Part shown: in pieces, positions 1-6,785 of the stretch
Layout: each line of letters starts with the position of its first letter
How positions within the stretch are numbered: the stretch's first letter is position 1
The notes under the pieces: generated by a model
Database searches by the model: none
Seen by the model: only the letters and a program-made list of their open reading frames with translations
Told to the model about the DNA's origin: nothing
Assembly (NCBI GenBank): GCA_009840575.1
Contig: VXNO01000023.1
Span: 1 to 34,745, forward strand
Origin: Chloroflexota bacterium
Lineage (GTDB): Bacteria > Chloroflexota > Anaerolineae > Aggregatilineales > Phototrophicaceae
Direction of reading: 5' to 3'
DNA length: 34,745 nucleotides
Made by a program: the position numbers and the translations under genes

Positions 1-297
1 GGCAGTGGCAGTGGCTTGGCTGGTTTGCGTGAGCAGCGCGTCTGCTGTTGCCGTGGTTTGCGCAGTTGCCAAGACCGTCGAATCAGTAGCGGCAATCGCC
101 AGAGCCGTCGCGGTAGCGGGAGTTTCGGCAGTCGGCGTGATTGTGGCTGTGAGCCTTGCTTCTTCAAGCGGCGTGGGGGAAGGCTGCGGCGGAATCTGCG
201 TTACACTGGACAAAAGCAAAGCAAATACCAAGGCGAAGACCAGCGCGAGCGCCGCCAACAGCGCGATAATCAACTCATTGCTAATGTTGCGGCGCAC
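1..297 (-). CDS. Thr/Ala-rich membrane-anchored protein, 3' end cut off by window
   Basis: This reading frame starts at GTG 297 and runs off the left edge, so 99 codons are visible. A GAGG lies about 10 nt upstream, inside the end of the preceding kinase-like gene, whose stop is at 301-303. Residues about 8-30 form one strong hydrophobic segment (IIALLAALALVFALVFALLL), a signal anchor or uncleaved signal peptide. A Pro-rich hinge (PPQPSPTP) follows, then a low-complexity stretch rich in Thr and Ala that looks like a flexible extracytoplasmic stalk. The functional domain would lie beyond the window. The 3-nt spacing suggests co-transcription with the kinase-like gene. The function is not recognisable, but the base composition, stop-free frame and tight spacing support a real gene. 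Confidence 0.6.
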   Translation of the reverse strand, partial: MRRNISNELIIALLAALALVFALVFALLLSSVTQIPPQPSPTPLEEARLTATITPTAETPATATALAIAATDSTVLATAQTTATADALLTQTSQATATA

Positions 298-300
298 AGG

Positions 301-3300
301 TCATGCCTCGGCTGCGGCAGGCGATTGCAGTGGCAGCGCCAGATGAAAGGTAGAGCCTTTGCCTTTTTCGCTAGTCACCCAGATTTCGCCTGCCTGCGCG
401 CGCGCAATCGCTCTGGCCACGGTTATGCCGACGCCAGTATCGGCAAATCCCGGGATCGCCGGGTAGCGCGCTCGATATGTCCGCGCGAACAAGCGGGGCA
501 AGTCGCTGCTGGCGATGCCGCCGCCCGCATCTTGCACGCGCAGGACCAGCGCGTCAATTGAGTTTGCGTTGTCATGCAGTTGGGTATTGTCTTGGCTCGC
601 CGAAACAAGCACTTGCGCGCCGGGCGGAGATACTTCACAGGCATTTTTCATCAGTACGGTCAGTATGTGCTTCAAACCCAGGAAGTTGATATCCGAGGTC
701 GGCAGATTGTCGTCCATGCTCAGCTCGATGAGCAGGCTTTTTTCCACCATTTGCGCTGCGTTTTCGGCGATGACCTCTTCGATGATGCCGGCGATATCGA
801 TTCCATTCCCTTGCCCATTTTGATTTGCGGCAGGCCTTGCTGCGCGCTGTAGCTCCGCCAATACATCGGCGATATGCGTGATCTCTGCTGATGCCAACTG
901 CAGCGTTTGCAGCTGCGCCGCGCCCAGAATGCCGATCGACTCAGCCAGCAGCAAATCAATATAATCGCGTAGGCTGCGGACAGGCGTGTGCAAATCCTGC
1001 AAGAGGCTCAGCAGCGCTGCCGGGCTGCGCGTGGGCGGGGCTGGCTCGGGCGTATGAGCCAACTCCAGCCGGGCGTCGCTCAAATCCAGCGCCAGGTCTT
1101 CCCGCTGTTGGCTCAAACGGGTGACAGTCTTGCGAAGCGTCTCCAGTTCGTTTTGCAGCTCGACGCTTTGTTCACGGCTTGCTTCCGCTTCCAGCATTTC
1201 ACCGACTTTGGCGGTGAGTTGGTCACGAATGATGAGCAGATTGTCCCGCTCTTCTGCCAGGGTCTGGATTTGTTTCTGCGCTTCATCCTGGCGTGATTTC
1301 TCTGCGGACAAGCTCTTTTCCAGTTGCTGCTTGTCATTTTCCAGCGCCGCCTTAGCCGCTTCGACCGTCTCTGCCTGCGCCAGGGTTTGCTGCTGTTCGC
1401 GGCGCAGCGCTTCCCGGGATTCCAGCAGCGCTTCGTGGTCGGCGCTGAGTTCTTGCAGTTGCGCTTCGAGCTTTTGCTTGTCGCCTGTATCCGCCTTTAG
1501 CAGCGTTTGATGTTCAGCTTGCAATGCAGCCAGGCGCGCATCAGCATCGGTCAGCAGCTTGCCAAATGCCAGCCGCTCGGCATGAAGGTGCAGCAGAGCC
1601 GGCAACATGACCGCGCGGATATCGCTTGCGCCCAGCGCTTTCAGCCTTTGCGCGATAGCATCTTGCCGCCGGCGCTGTTGGTCTCGCTGCAGTTCCAGCT
1701 GATCACGCTCGTCACTTAGCTGCTGCAGCATTGCCGCGAGCGCATCAGCGGGTGAAGAACGCCGCAATACCAGCAAAGCGCTGACCTGCCTGCGCAGCCG
1801 GTCGCGCGCATACAGCCGCAGATTGTATTGCTTGTGCATATATTCCTGAATCGATTGCTCGAGGCTGCCCCCCCCATTAAGCAGACGCAGCGCCGCCTCG
1901 GCATCCAGCAGTTCACTGGCGCTGGCTTCACAAGCGGATACCAGCGCGGACTGTTCGCTAAAGGCAGCCCGCAGCCCAACTGCGGCGCTGGCATTATTGT
2001 CCGCTGCCTCCAGCCTGTCCAGCAGAGTTGCTTGCTCCACAACCAGCCGCTCTTCCAATTCGCCGATTTGCCCCTGCAGCCGGGCGATTCGCTCGGCAGA
2101 GCCAGCCAAGCCAGCGCTCATCTCACGGCGGATGCCTAGCAAATCAGCCCGCGAAAGCGCCTCCGCGCCAGTCTGCTCACTCACATAGCCCGCGGAGGGC
2201 GAGGTTTCCGGTTGGGCTTGGGCTTGCTCGTCGCCCTGCCCCGCAAGCACGAAACCAGCCACCGCGGCGATATCTGCCAGCAGCGCCAAATCCGCCTCGT
2301 CCAAACCCACTTGGCTATACGGCGAGCCAAGCAGCAGCAGCCCGGCCAGCGCATCGCCCGTCACCAGCGGCTGGGCAATCATTCCGCCATAGCCATCAAC
2401 ACCGATGCGCTGGAATAAAACTTGCAATTCCACTGTGTGGTGATCGGGCAATAAAGCTACCCGTTCGCGGCGTTTGGCTGCTGCCAGCAGGGTCGGCTGT
2501 TCAAGCAGGTCCACTACAGCCGCTGCCAGCGATTTTTCTGTTGTACGATCCCAACCAGCCAGGGCTTCCGCCGTAGCGTCATCCAGCAGCTTCAAGAACA
2601 AACATAGCTCCGCGTCAGTCGCCTTTTGCGCCGCGTGGACGAGGCGTTCTGGCACAGTCGCTTGGTCGCCGCTCTCCAACAGCATAGCGATAGCCGCGAG
2701 CAGCCGAGTCGAATCATATTGCGAGCTTGCCAGTGTGAGCCCATCGCCTGGAGGACTGCCGGGGCTCGCTTCGGCTGATACAGTATCCGCTTGCTGTGAA
2801 GCCGCCAGCACGACTTCGACCAGGCTTATTTCCAATAACGATATCGCCAGTCGGTGGATGATCACCGGCAGCAAGACCAAGCCCGCCGCATAAGCCAAGC
2901 GCGCCGCGCCTTGATAATGCCCCGCGACCTGCCCTTGGGCGATCTGCCACAATTCCCAGCCGCTGCCCAGCGCAAGCAACAGGAAGAGCAGCGCCTTGAG
3001 TGGCGCGTCTACGATGTGCCGCGTGTTCAAAACAGTCAAAAGCAGCAGCGCCGCCGCCAAACCGCCGATAGCAGCCGTCCACAAGGGCGCATATTGGCTG
3101 GCGTTGAAACTTAGCCCGGCTTCGTATTCCAGCAGCCAGGCGCGCGCCGTATTGATGAAGAGCAGGCTTAACAAAAAGACACAGCCAAAGATGAACAGGT
3201 TGGAACGACTACGCCAAAAGGTGAAGTCGGCGCTCAAAAAAGCCCAGCCCAGCAGCAGCACAGTCACCGCCATCGCCAGTCTTTCCAGCGGCGGCAGGAA

Positions 3301-3546
3301 CAGGTTGGCATCCAGTTCGGCATACAGAGCGACAACCGCCGCGCCCAGCATCACCAGCCAGACCAGCACCAATGCGGCAGTCGCAAAAACATAACGCTGC
3401 GTCGAAAAGTCGTGCGGATAGCGTGAACGATGACCAAAAGCCAGGAAGAGCGAGCCTTGGCTGCAGGCGATGACCAATAAGAAAAACAGCATGTCGCCCG
3501 GGAATACGATAAAGAGATTCAATAAATCAATGGGTTCTCGAGACAA
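301..3546 (-). CDS. 7-TM/GAF/coiled-coil histidine-kinase-like ATPase
   Basis: This is a large sensor protein of about 1080 aa. It has roughly seven hydrophobic helices in the first 260 residues, a GAF-like domain (about residues 285-430), long Glu/Gln/Ala-rich coiled coils (about 480-800), a degenerate dimerisation helix, and a C-terminal HATPase_c domain with N box (LMKNACEVSPPG), G1 (DAGGGI), F box (LPRLFA) and G2 (DTGVGI). The dimerisation helix reads LLQDLHTPV where histidine kinases have HELRTP, so Gln (codon 997-999) sits at the usual phosphoacceptor position. The start is uncertain. The frame is open to TTG 3735/ATG 3732 with GGAGG nearby, but that extension is Cys/Arg-rich, overlaps a dispersed repeat and contains a TATACT box at 3586-3591. 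TTG 3546 keeps the whole first TM helix; ATG 3492 is the next alternative. The gene is divergent from the NUDIX gene. Confidence 0.8.
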   Translation of the reverse strand: MSREPIDLLNLFIVFPGDMLFFLLVIACSQGSLFLAFGHRSRYPHDFSTQRYVFATAALVLVWLVMLGAAVVALYAELDANLFLPPLERLAMAVTVLLLGWAFLSADFTFWRSRSNLFIFGCVFLLSLLFINTARAWLLEYEAGLSFNASQYAPLWTAAIGGLAAALLLLTVLNTRHIVDAPLKALLFLLLALGSGWELWQIAQGQVAGHYQGAARLAYAAGLVLLPVIIHRLAISLLEISLVEVVLAASQQADTVSAEASPGSPPGDGLTLASSQYDSTRLLAAIAMLLESGDQATVPERLVHAAQKATDAELCLFLKLLDDATAEALAGWDRTTEKSLAAAVVDLLEQPTLLAAAKRRERVALLPDHHTVELQVLFQRIGVDGYGGMIAQPLVTGDALAGLLLLGSPYSQVGLDEADLALLADIAAVAGFVLAGQGDEQAQAQPETSPSAGYVSEQTGAEALSRADLLGIRREMSAGLAGSAERIARLQGQIGELEERLVVEQATLLDRLEAADNNASAAVGLRAAFSEQSALVSACEASASELLDAEAALRLLNGGGSLEQSIQEYMHKQYNLRLYARDRLRRQVSALLVLRRSSPADALAAMLQQLSDERDQLELQRDQQRRRQDAIAQRLKALGASDIRAVMLPALLHLHAERLAFGKLLTDADARLAALQAEHQTLLKADTGDKQKLEAQLQELSADHEALLESREALRREQQQTLAQAETVEAAKAALENDKQQLEKSLSAEKSRQDEAQKQIQTLAEERDNLLIIRDQLTAKVGEMLEAEASREQSVELQNELETLRKTVTRLSQQREDLALDLSDARLELAHTPEPAPPTRSPAALLSLLQDLHTPVRSLRDYIDLLLAESIGILGAAQLQTLQLASAEITHIADVLAELQRAARPAANQNGQGNGIDIAGIIEEVIAENAAQMVEKSLLIELSMDDNLPTSDINFLGLKHILTVLMKNACEVSPPGAQVLVSASQDNTQLHDNANSIDALVLRVQDAGGGIASSDLPRLFARTYRARYPAIPGFADTGVGITVARAIARAQAGEIWVTSEKGKGSTFHLALPLQSPAAAEA

Positions 3547-3646
3547 GACAACGCACCCAGCCTGCCGAGCTGATTTTGTCCCGCCAGTATAGCACAGGCG
3601 CAGAATCTCCATGCGGCATAAGGCGCGCATTCTCTTGGCGGGTCCG

Positions 3647-3923
3647 CAGGGCAATCGCATCAAAAATTTACTACAGAGGGCGCAGAGATTTGGTGTAGGG
3701 CACAGGCGGTGACTCGCCCGAAATGAACCCATCAATCCTCCGAAAAGCCTTGGAAAGCAAAGTGGTGCGAAGATTCAGGCTATATCTGGCGAGCGGATTG
3801 ACAGATTGCCTCTACAAGTCGGTGATTTCGCGCGGATCCACAGCGCAAAATATTTATTTTCCCCTCGGTGCACTCCTTAAACTCGGCGCGCTCAGTGGTT
3901 AAACATTTGATGCGATTGCCCTG
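3647..3923. repeat. 277-bp element bounded by perfect 18-bp inverted repeats
   Basis: CAGGGCAATCGCATCAAA at 3647-3664 recurs as its exact reverse complement at 3906-3923. Imperfect similarity continues inward on both arms (TTTACTACAGAG on the left, TTTAACCACTGAG read from the right), giving arms of about 34 nt. No target-site duplication is visible outside the arms. The interior contains no convincing gene, only the probable non-coding N-terminal extension of the kinase-like frame. The ACCACAGAG-type units resemble a short repeat family common in environmental bacterial genomes. A solo relative of the left arm lies at 30955-31036. The element could be a MITE-like sequence or two facing copies of a dispersed repeat. 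Confidence 0.6.
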
Positions 3924-3941
3924 TTGGCTACGCGCTATCGG

Positions 3942-3970
3942 TTGAAATCTCGCTGCTGCTGCTCTAGACT
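3942..3970 (+). promoter_or_regulatory. Sigma70-type promoter of the NUDIX gene (leaderless)
   Basis: TTGAAA (3942-3947), a 17-nt spacer and TAGACT (3965-3970). The ATG at 3978 begins only 7 nt after the -10 box, so transcription should start at or next to the A of the start codon. Confidence 0.6.
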
Positions 3971-3977
3971 CGCGTCA

Positions 3978-4472
3978 ATGCGATATCAGCCGAAGCAAAG
4001 CCCCGTGAGCCGACAAATCGCCAGCCTCGTACGCCGTTTTCCGGCTCTTGTGCGCCTGCCCTACCTCATATACCAGCGGGCTCGTCCGCGTTATACCTTG
4101 GGCGCGGCAGCGGTGATACTCAATGAGTCCGGCGCTGTGCTGCTGGTCGAGCATGTATACCATCCGCGTTTCGCATGGGGGCTGCCGGGCGGCTGGGTCG
4201 ACTTTGACGAAGACCCGGCGGTTGGCATCGTCCGCGAACTCCACGAAGAGCTGACGCTTTCCGCGCGGGTGAGCCGAGTCCTGCATGTTGCCAAAACAGC
4301 CCGCAGCCACATCGATATCGCCTACCTGTGTGTTGCCGAAAGCTCGGTCGGTAAGCTCAGCCACGAATTACTCGCCTATCGTTGGGCAGCCGAATCAGAC
4401 CTGCCGCTCCTAAAACCATTCCACGCCCGCGCCATCGAGTTAGCGCGACAGGATCTGCGGAGCGCGGGATGA
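3978..4472 (+). CDS. NUDIX hydrolase
   Basis: A 164-aa NUDIX-family protein. The family hydrolyses nucleoside diphosphates linked to another moiety, with the metal bound by the Nudix box. The box runs about residues 72-94 (GGWVDFDEDPAVGIV then RELHEELTL). It keeps the G-x5-E-x7-RE-U-x-EE pattern, but the usual Gly near the end is Thr. LPGGW just before it is typical of the fold. The exact substrate cannot be told. ATG 3978 was chosen over the upstream in-frame start at 3924 because a good promoter (3942-3970) ends 7 nt before it. There is no Shine-Dalgarno, which fits a leaderless mRNA. The stop codon overlaps the next gene's ATG (ATGA at 4469-4472), so the two are translationally coupled. 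Confidence 0.85.
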   Translation: MRYQPKQSPVSRQIASLVRRFPALVRLPYLIYQRARPRYTLGAAAVILNESGAVLLVEHVYHPRFAWGLPGGWVDFDEDPAVGIVRELHEELTLSARVSRVLHVAKTARSHIDIAYLCVAESSVGKLSHELLAYRWAAESDLPLLKPFHARAIELARQDLRSAG

Positions 4473-6094
4473 GCACGAGCCTCGGCGAGCGGCGGCGGCA
4501 CAGAGGCTTCCCCTGGTTGCTTATGTTGTCTTTGCTGCTGCTTGTTGCCGCGGTTGCCTTGTTGATTAATGAACTGGTCGGGTTCAGCCGCCGCGAACAG
4601 CAATTGCCCGCTGGCATCAGCGTCGCTGGCATCAATATCAGCCGCTTGAACGAACGGGATGCCGTAGCCCGCTGGGAACGCGCCTATGCCGAGCCAGTCG
4701 AGCTGCTGTATCCATCAGAAGCTGGCGCGCAGCTCATCCTGCTCTACCCTGACCAGGTGGGCTGGCGCATCAGCAGCGAATCAATGCTGGCGGACGCCCT
4801 GGAATTGGGGGAACAGGGTGGCGGATTTTGGCGGCGATTCATCGACTACCTGCTGGGCATCGAGCAGATCGTATCCCGCGATATCCCGCTCAATGCTGAT
4901 TATCAGGAGAACACCCTGCGCGCTTACCTCGAAGATATCGCCGCGCGCTATGACAAGCCGCCGGGCTCCGCCAGCTATGACTTGCAGGCGCTCGTCGTCT
5001 ATCCCGGCAATAGCGGCAATACCCTGGATGTCGCCAGCGCGATCAATAGGGTCGATGCAGCTTTGCGTTCGGCGGTCGCGCGCGCAGTCGATTTGCCCAC
5101 CCTCGCGGTCAACACCCAGGCGCTGCGCTTGGACGCGCTGCGGGAGCTTATCATCGCCCTGCTGGACGACAAAGGCTTCATCTACGATGGCGTCAACACG
5201 GTCGCTTCGGTTTATATCCTGGATTTGCGCGGCGGCGAAGAGATCAGCATCCTGGGCGATGTGGCTTTTTCCGCTGCCAGCACCATCAAAGTGCCGATCA
5301 TGGTCGAGTACTTTCGCAGCTTGTCCACGCCACCCACCAACGACGAAGCCTGGCTCTTGGCGAACTCGCTGCTTTGTAGCAACAACTCGTCTTCCAATTT
5401 GATTATGGAGATCATCGGCGGCGGCGACATTTTTCGCGGGCTGCGGCGCGTCTCGGATACGGCGCAGGCGCTGAGCATCAGCAACACCTATATCACTGCG
5501 CCTTTCTACCTCGGCGTGGCGGGGCAGCAGCTTGGCTCCATCCAGGCGCCCGCCACCGCGCCCAACCCCAACTTTGATACCGAAGCCGACCCATTCAACC
5601 AGACGACAGCCGAAGATATGGGCGCGCTCTTCAACCTTATTTACGATTGCGCCCACTACAATTCCGGTTTGGCGCTCGCCCTGCCTGGCGCGGTAACGCA
5701 GCGCGAATGCCGGCAGATGCTCGAGCTCGGCAGCGCCAACGATCTGCTGCGCCTGCTGCAGGGTGGCATCCCCAGCGGCGTGCGCATCTCCCACAAAAAT
5801 GGCTGGATCGCCGATAGCGTTGGCGATGCCGGCGTGGTGTATTCACCCAATGGCAATCATTATGTGATTTCAGTTTTTTTGTGGGAGCGCTCAGAGTTCC
5901 AGGATTATCAAAAATTGTGGTCGCTGGTCGAAGAAATCTCCCGCGCCGCCTGGAATTATTTCAATCCACAAGCGCCGCTGCTGCAGCCGCGCGCCGATAC
6001 CCCGCTGACGGCGCAGGAATGCGAGGGCAACTACCTGCCGCCCGCCCCGGACTATGTCAACCTGGATGACATCAACGGCTGGCGGCGCAATTGA
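4469..6094 (+). CDS. VanW-like N-domain plus class A beta-lactamase-fold serine hydrolase
   Basis: A 541-aa extracytoplasmic protein: basic N-terminus, one membrane anchor (about residues 15-35), a region resembling the peptidoglycan-binding PG_binding_4/VanW N-domain (about 45-210, starting at LPAGISVAGINISRL), then a beta-lactamase2-like domain. The serine-hydrolase motifs are visible: S271-T-I-K274 (SxxK), S308-S-N310 (SxN) and K443-N-G445 (KTG-like, Thr replaced by Asn). A cell-wall role (binding or cleaving a peptidoglycan stem or acting as a penicillin-binding protein) is more likely than antibiotic resistance. The start is the ATG overlapping the NUDIX stop (ATGA); a longer frame to 4382 exists but would lie inside the NUDIX gene. 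Its stop is 6 nt from the stop of the convergent STAS gene. Confidence 0.8.
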   Translation: MSTSLGERRRHRGFPWLLMLSLLLLVAAVALLINELVGFSRREQQLPAGISVAGINISRLNERDAVARWERAYAEPVELLYPSEAGAQLILLYPDQVGWRISSESMLADALELGEQGGGFWRRFIDYLLGIEQIVSRDIPLNADYQENTLRAYLEDIAARYDKPPGSASYDLQALVVYPGNSGNTLDVASAINRVDAALRSAVARAVDLPTLAVNTQALRLDALRELIIALLDDKGFIYDGVNTVASVYILDLRGGEEISILGDVAFSAASTIKVPIMVEYFRSLSTPPTNDEAWLLANSLLCSNNSSSNLIMEIIGGGDIFRGLRRVSDTAQALSISNTYITAPFYLGVAGQQLGSIQAPATAPNPNFDTEADPFNQTTAEDMGALFNLIYDCAHYNSGLALALPGAVTQRECRQMLELGSANDLLRLLQGGIPSGVRISHKNGWIADSVGDAGVVYSPNGNHYVISVFLWERSEFQDYQKLWSLVEEISRAAWNYFNPQAPLLQPRADTPLTAQECEGNYLPPAPDYVNLDDINGWRRN

Positions 6095-6100
6095 GCGGGC

Positions 6101-6436
6101 TTACGGTGATTCCAGCGCCTCCGCCCGGCTGTCATAAATACGCAGGAGCTGGCCGAGCGCCGAAGCTGCCAGCGCCTCGCGGACGGCATCAGAGGGCTGC
6201 GCCAGGCTGAGGGCGGCACTATTGCGTCGCGCCAGCTTGAGCGCCTGCATCAGCGTAAACAAACCCGCCTCGCCGATGTGCTCGACCGCGCTCATTTCCA
6301 AAATGATTCGGCGCGCCCCTGCGGCTATCGCTTCGCCGACGATTGCCAAAAGCCGAGCCGACTCGCTCTCGTCCAGCCGCCCGGCGATTTCAACCAGCCG
6401 GACAGCGCCGTATTGGGAAAGCTCGAATGTCAGCAT
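6101..6436 (-). CDS. STAS-domain protein (anti-sigma factor antagonist-like)
   Basis: A 111-aa single-domain STAS protein of the SpoIIAA/RsbV type. In this family an unphosphorylated STAS protein binds an anti-sigma factor kinase, and phosphorylation of a conserved Ser switches it off. The core is visible: LVEIAGRLDESES, then RRIILEMSAVEHIGEAGLF at about residues 42-60. At the switch site the family has D-S-S-G-L; here it reads G-E-A-G-L (residues 55-59), so no phosphorylatable Ser is present. No anti-sigma kinase is adjacent. The nearest HATPase is the kinase-like protein at the left end. Divergent from the small membrane protein gene (53-bp gap) and convergent with the beta-lactamase-fold gene. 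Confidence 0.8.
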   Translation of the reverse strand: MLTFELSQYGAVRLVEIAGRLDESESARLLAIVGEAIAAGARRIILEMSAVEHIGEAGLFTLMQALKLARRNSAALSLAQPSDAVREALAASALGQLLRIYDSRAEALESP

Positions 6437-6453
6437 TTGTCGCCGCTCGGCTG

Positions 6454-6482
6454 TTCAATTGCTAGCAGATTGTGAGTATAAT
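6454..6482 (+). promoter_or_regulatory. Sigma70-type promoter of the small membrane protein gene
   Basis: TTCAAT (6454-6459), a 17-nt spacer and a perfect TATAAT (6477-6482). The -10 box overlaps the upstream ATG at 6481. The ATG at 6490 lies 7 nt after the box, so the transcript should be leaderless. Confidence 0.65.
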
Positions 6483-6489
6483 GGCAGCT

Positions 6490-6771
6490 ATGGACTGGGG
6501 CTACACACTGCTTATCACGCTGGCTGCGGCTGCATTGCTGCTGATGATCCAACGCGCCGAGCCGAAACGTCGGCGGCTGGTTGGCTTCTTTGTGATTTTG
6601 GCTTTGCTGCTGATCCGCCACAACGCATTTTTGAAAAGCCACCTGCACGAAGAGACGGCGATTGCCTTTGCGCTGGCACTCCTGTTGAACGGCGCATTCT
6701 GGTTGCTGATTGGGCGCTACAACCCGGTCAGCAGCAGCGACAATGTGCGGGTGCTCGGCATGGACGACTAA
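6490..6771 (+). CDS. Small three-helix membrane protein, unknown function
   Basis: A 93-aa hydrophobic protein. Three probable membrane helices are visible: about residues 5-20 (TLLITLAAAALLLMI), 30-42 (LVGFFVILALLLI) and 57-74 (TAIAFALALLLNGAFWLLI). A basic RRR loop separates the first two, and the C-terminus is acidic (VRVLGMDD). No family is recognised. The frame extends upstream to GTG 6472 and ATG 6481, but a perfect TATAAT occupies 6477-6482, so ATG 6490 at the expected transcription start is preferred. It is convergent with mrp. The two stop codons lie in the arms of a 9-bp inverted repeat. Confidence 0.65.
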   Translation: MDWGYTLLITLAAAALLLMIQRAEPKRRRLVGFFVILALLLIRHNAFLKSHLHEETAIAFALALLLNGAFWLLIGRYNPVSSSDNVRVLGMDD

Positions 6772-6785
6772 TCGCTGATTAGTCG
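6765..6785. repeat. Perfect 9-bp inverted repeat holding both convergent stop codons
   Basis: CGACTAATC, loop GCT, GATTAGTCG. The TAA of the plus-strand membrane protein (6769-6771) and the TAA of minus-strand mrp (6779-6781) sit in symmetrical positions in the two arms. There is no T-run on either side, so it is not a standard intrinsic terminator. Confidence 0.6.

Noticed and set aside
3547-3735. Extension of the kinase-like frame to TTG/ATG 3735/3732 with a GGAGG nearby
   Set aside because: The added 60 residues are Cys/Arg-rich and unlike a folded domain. The stretch includes the dispersed repeat (3649-3720), whose relative at 30955-31036 is intergenic, and a TATACT box. It remains a possible start.
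3798-3826. TTGACA at 3798-3803 as a plus-strand promoter
   Set aside because: No acceptable -10 box at 16-18 nt (GGTGAT), and a better promoter lies directly before the NUDIX start.
4781-5794. 337-codon open frame antisense to the beta-lactamase-fold gene
   Set aside because: Composition is typical of antisense shadow, with no domain. The sense gene has clear SxxK, SxN and KNG motifs.
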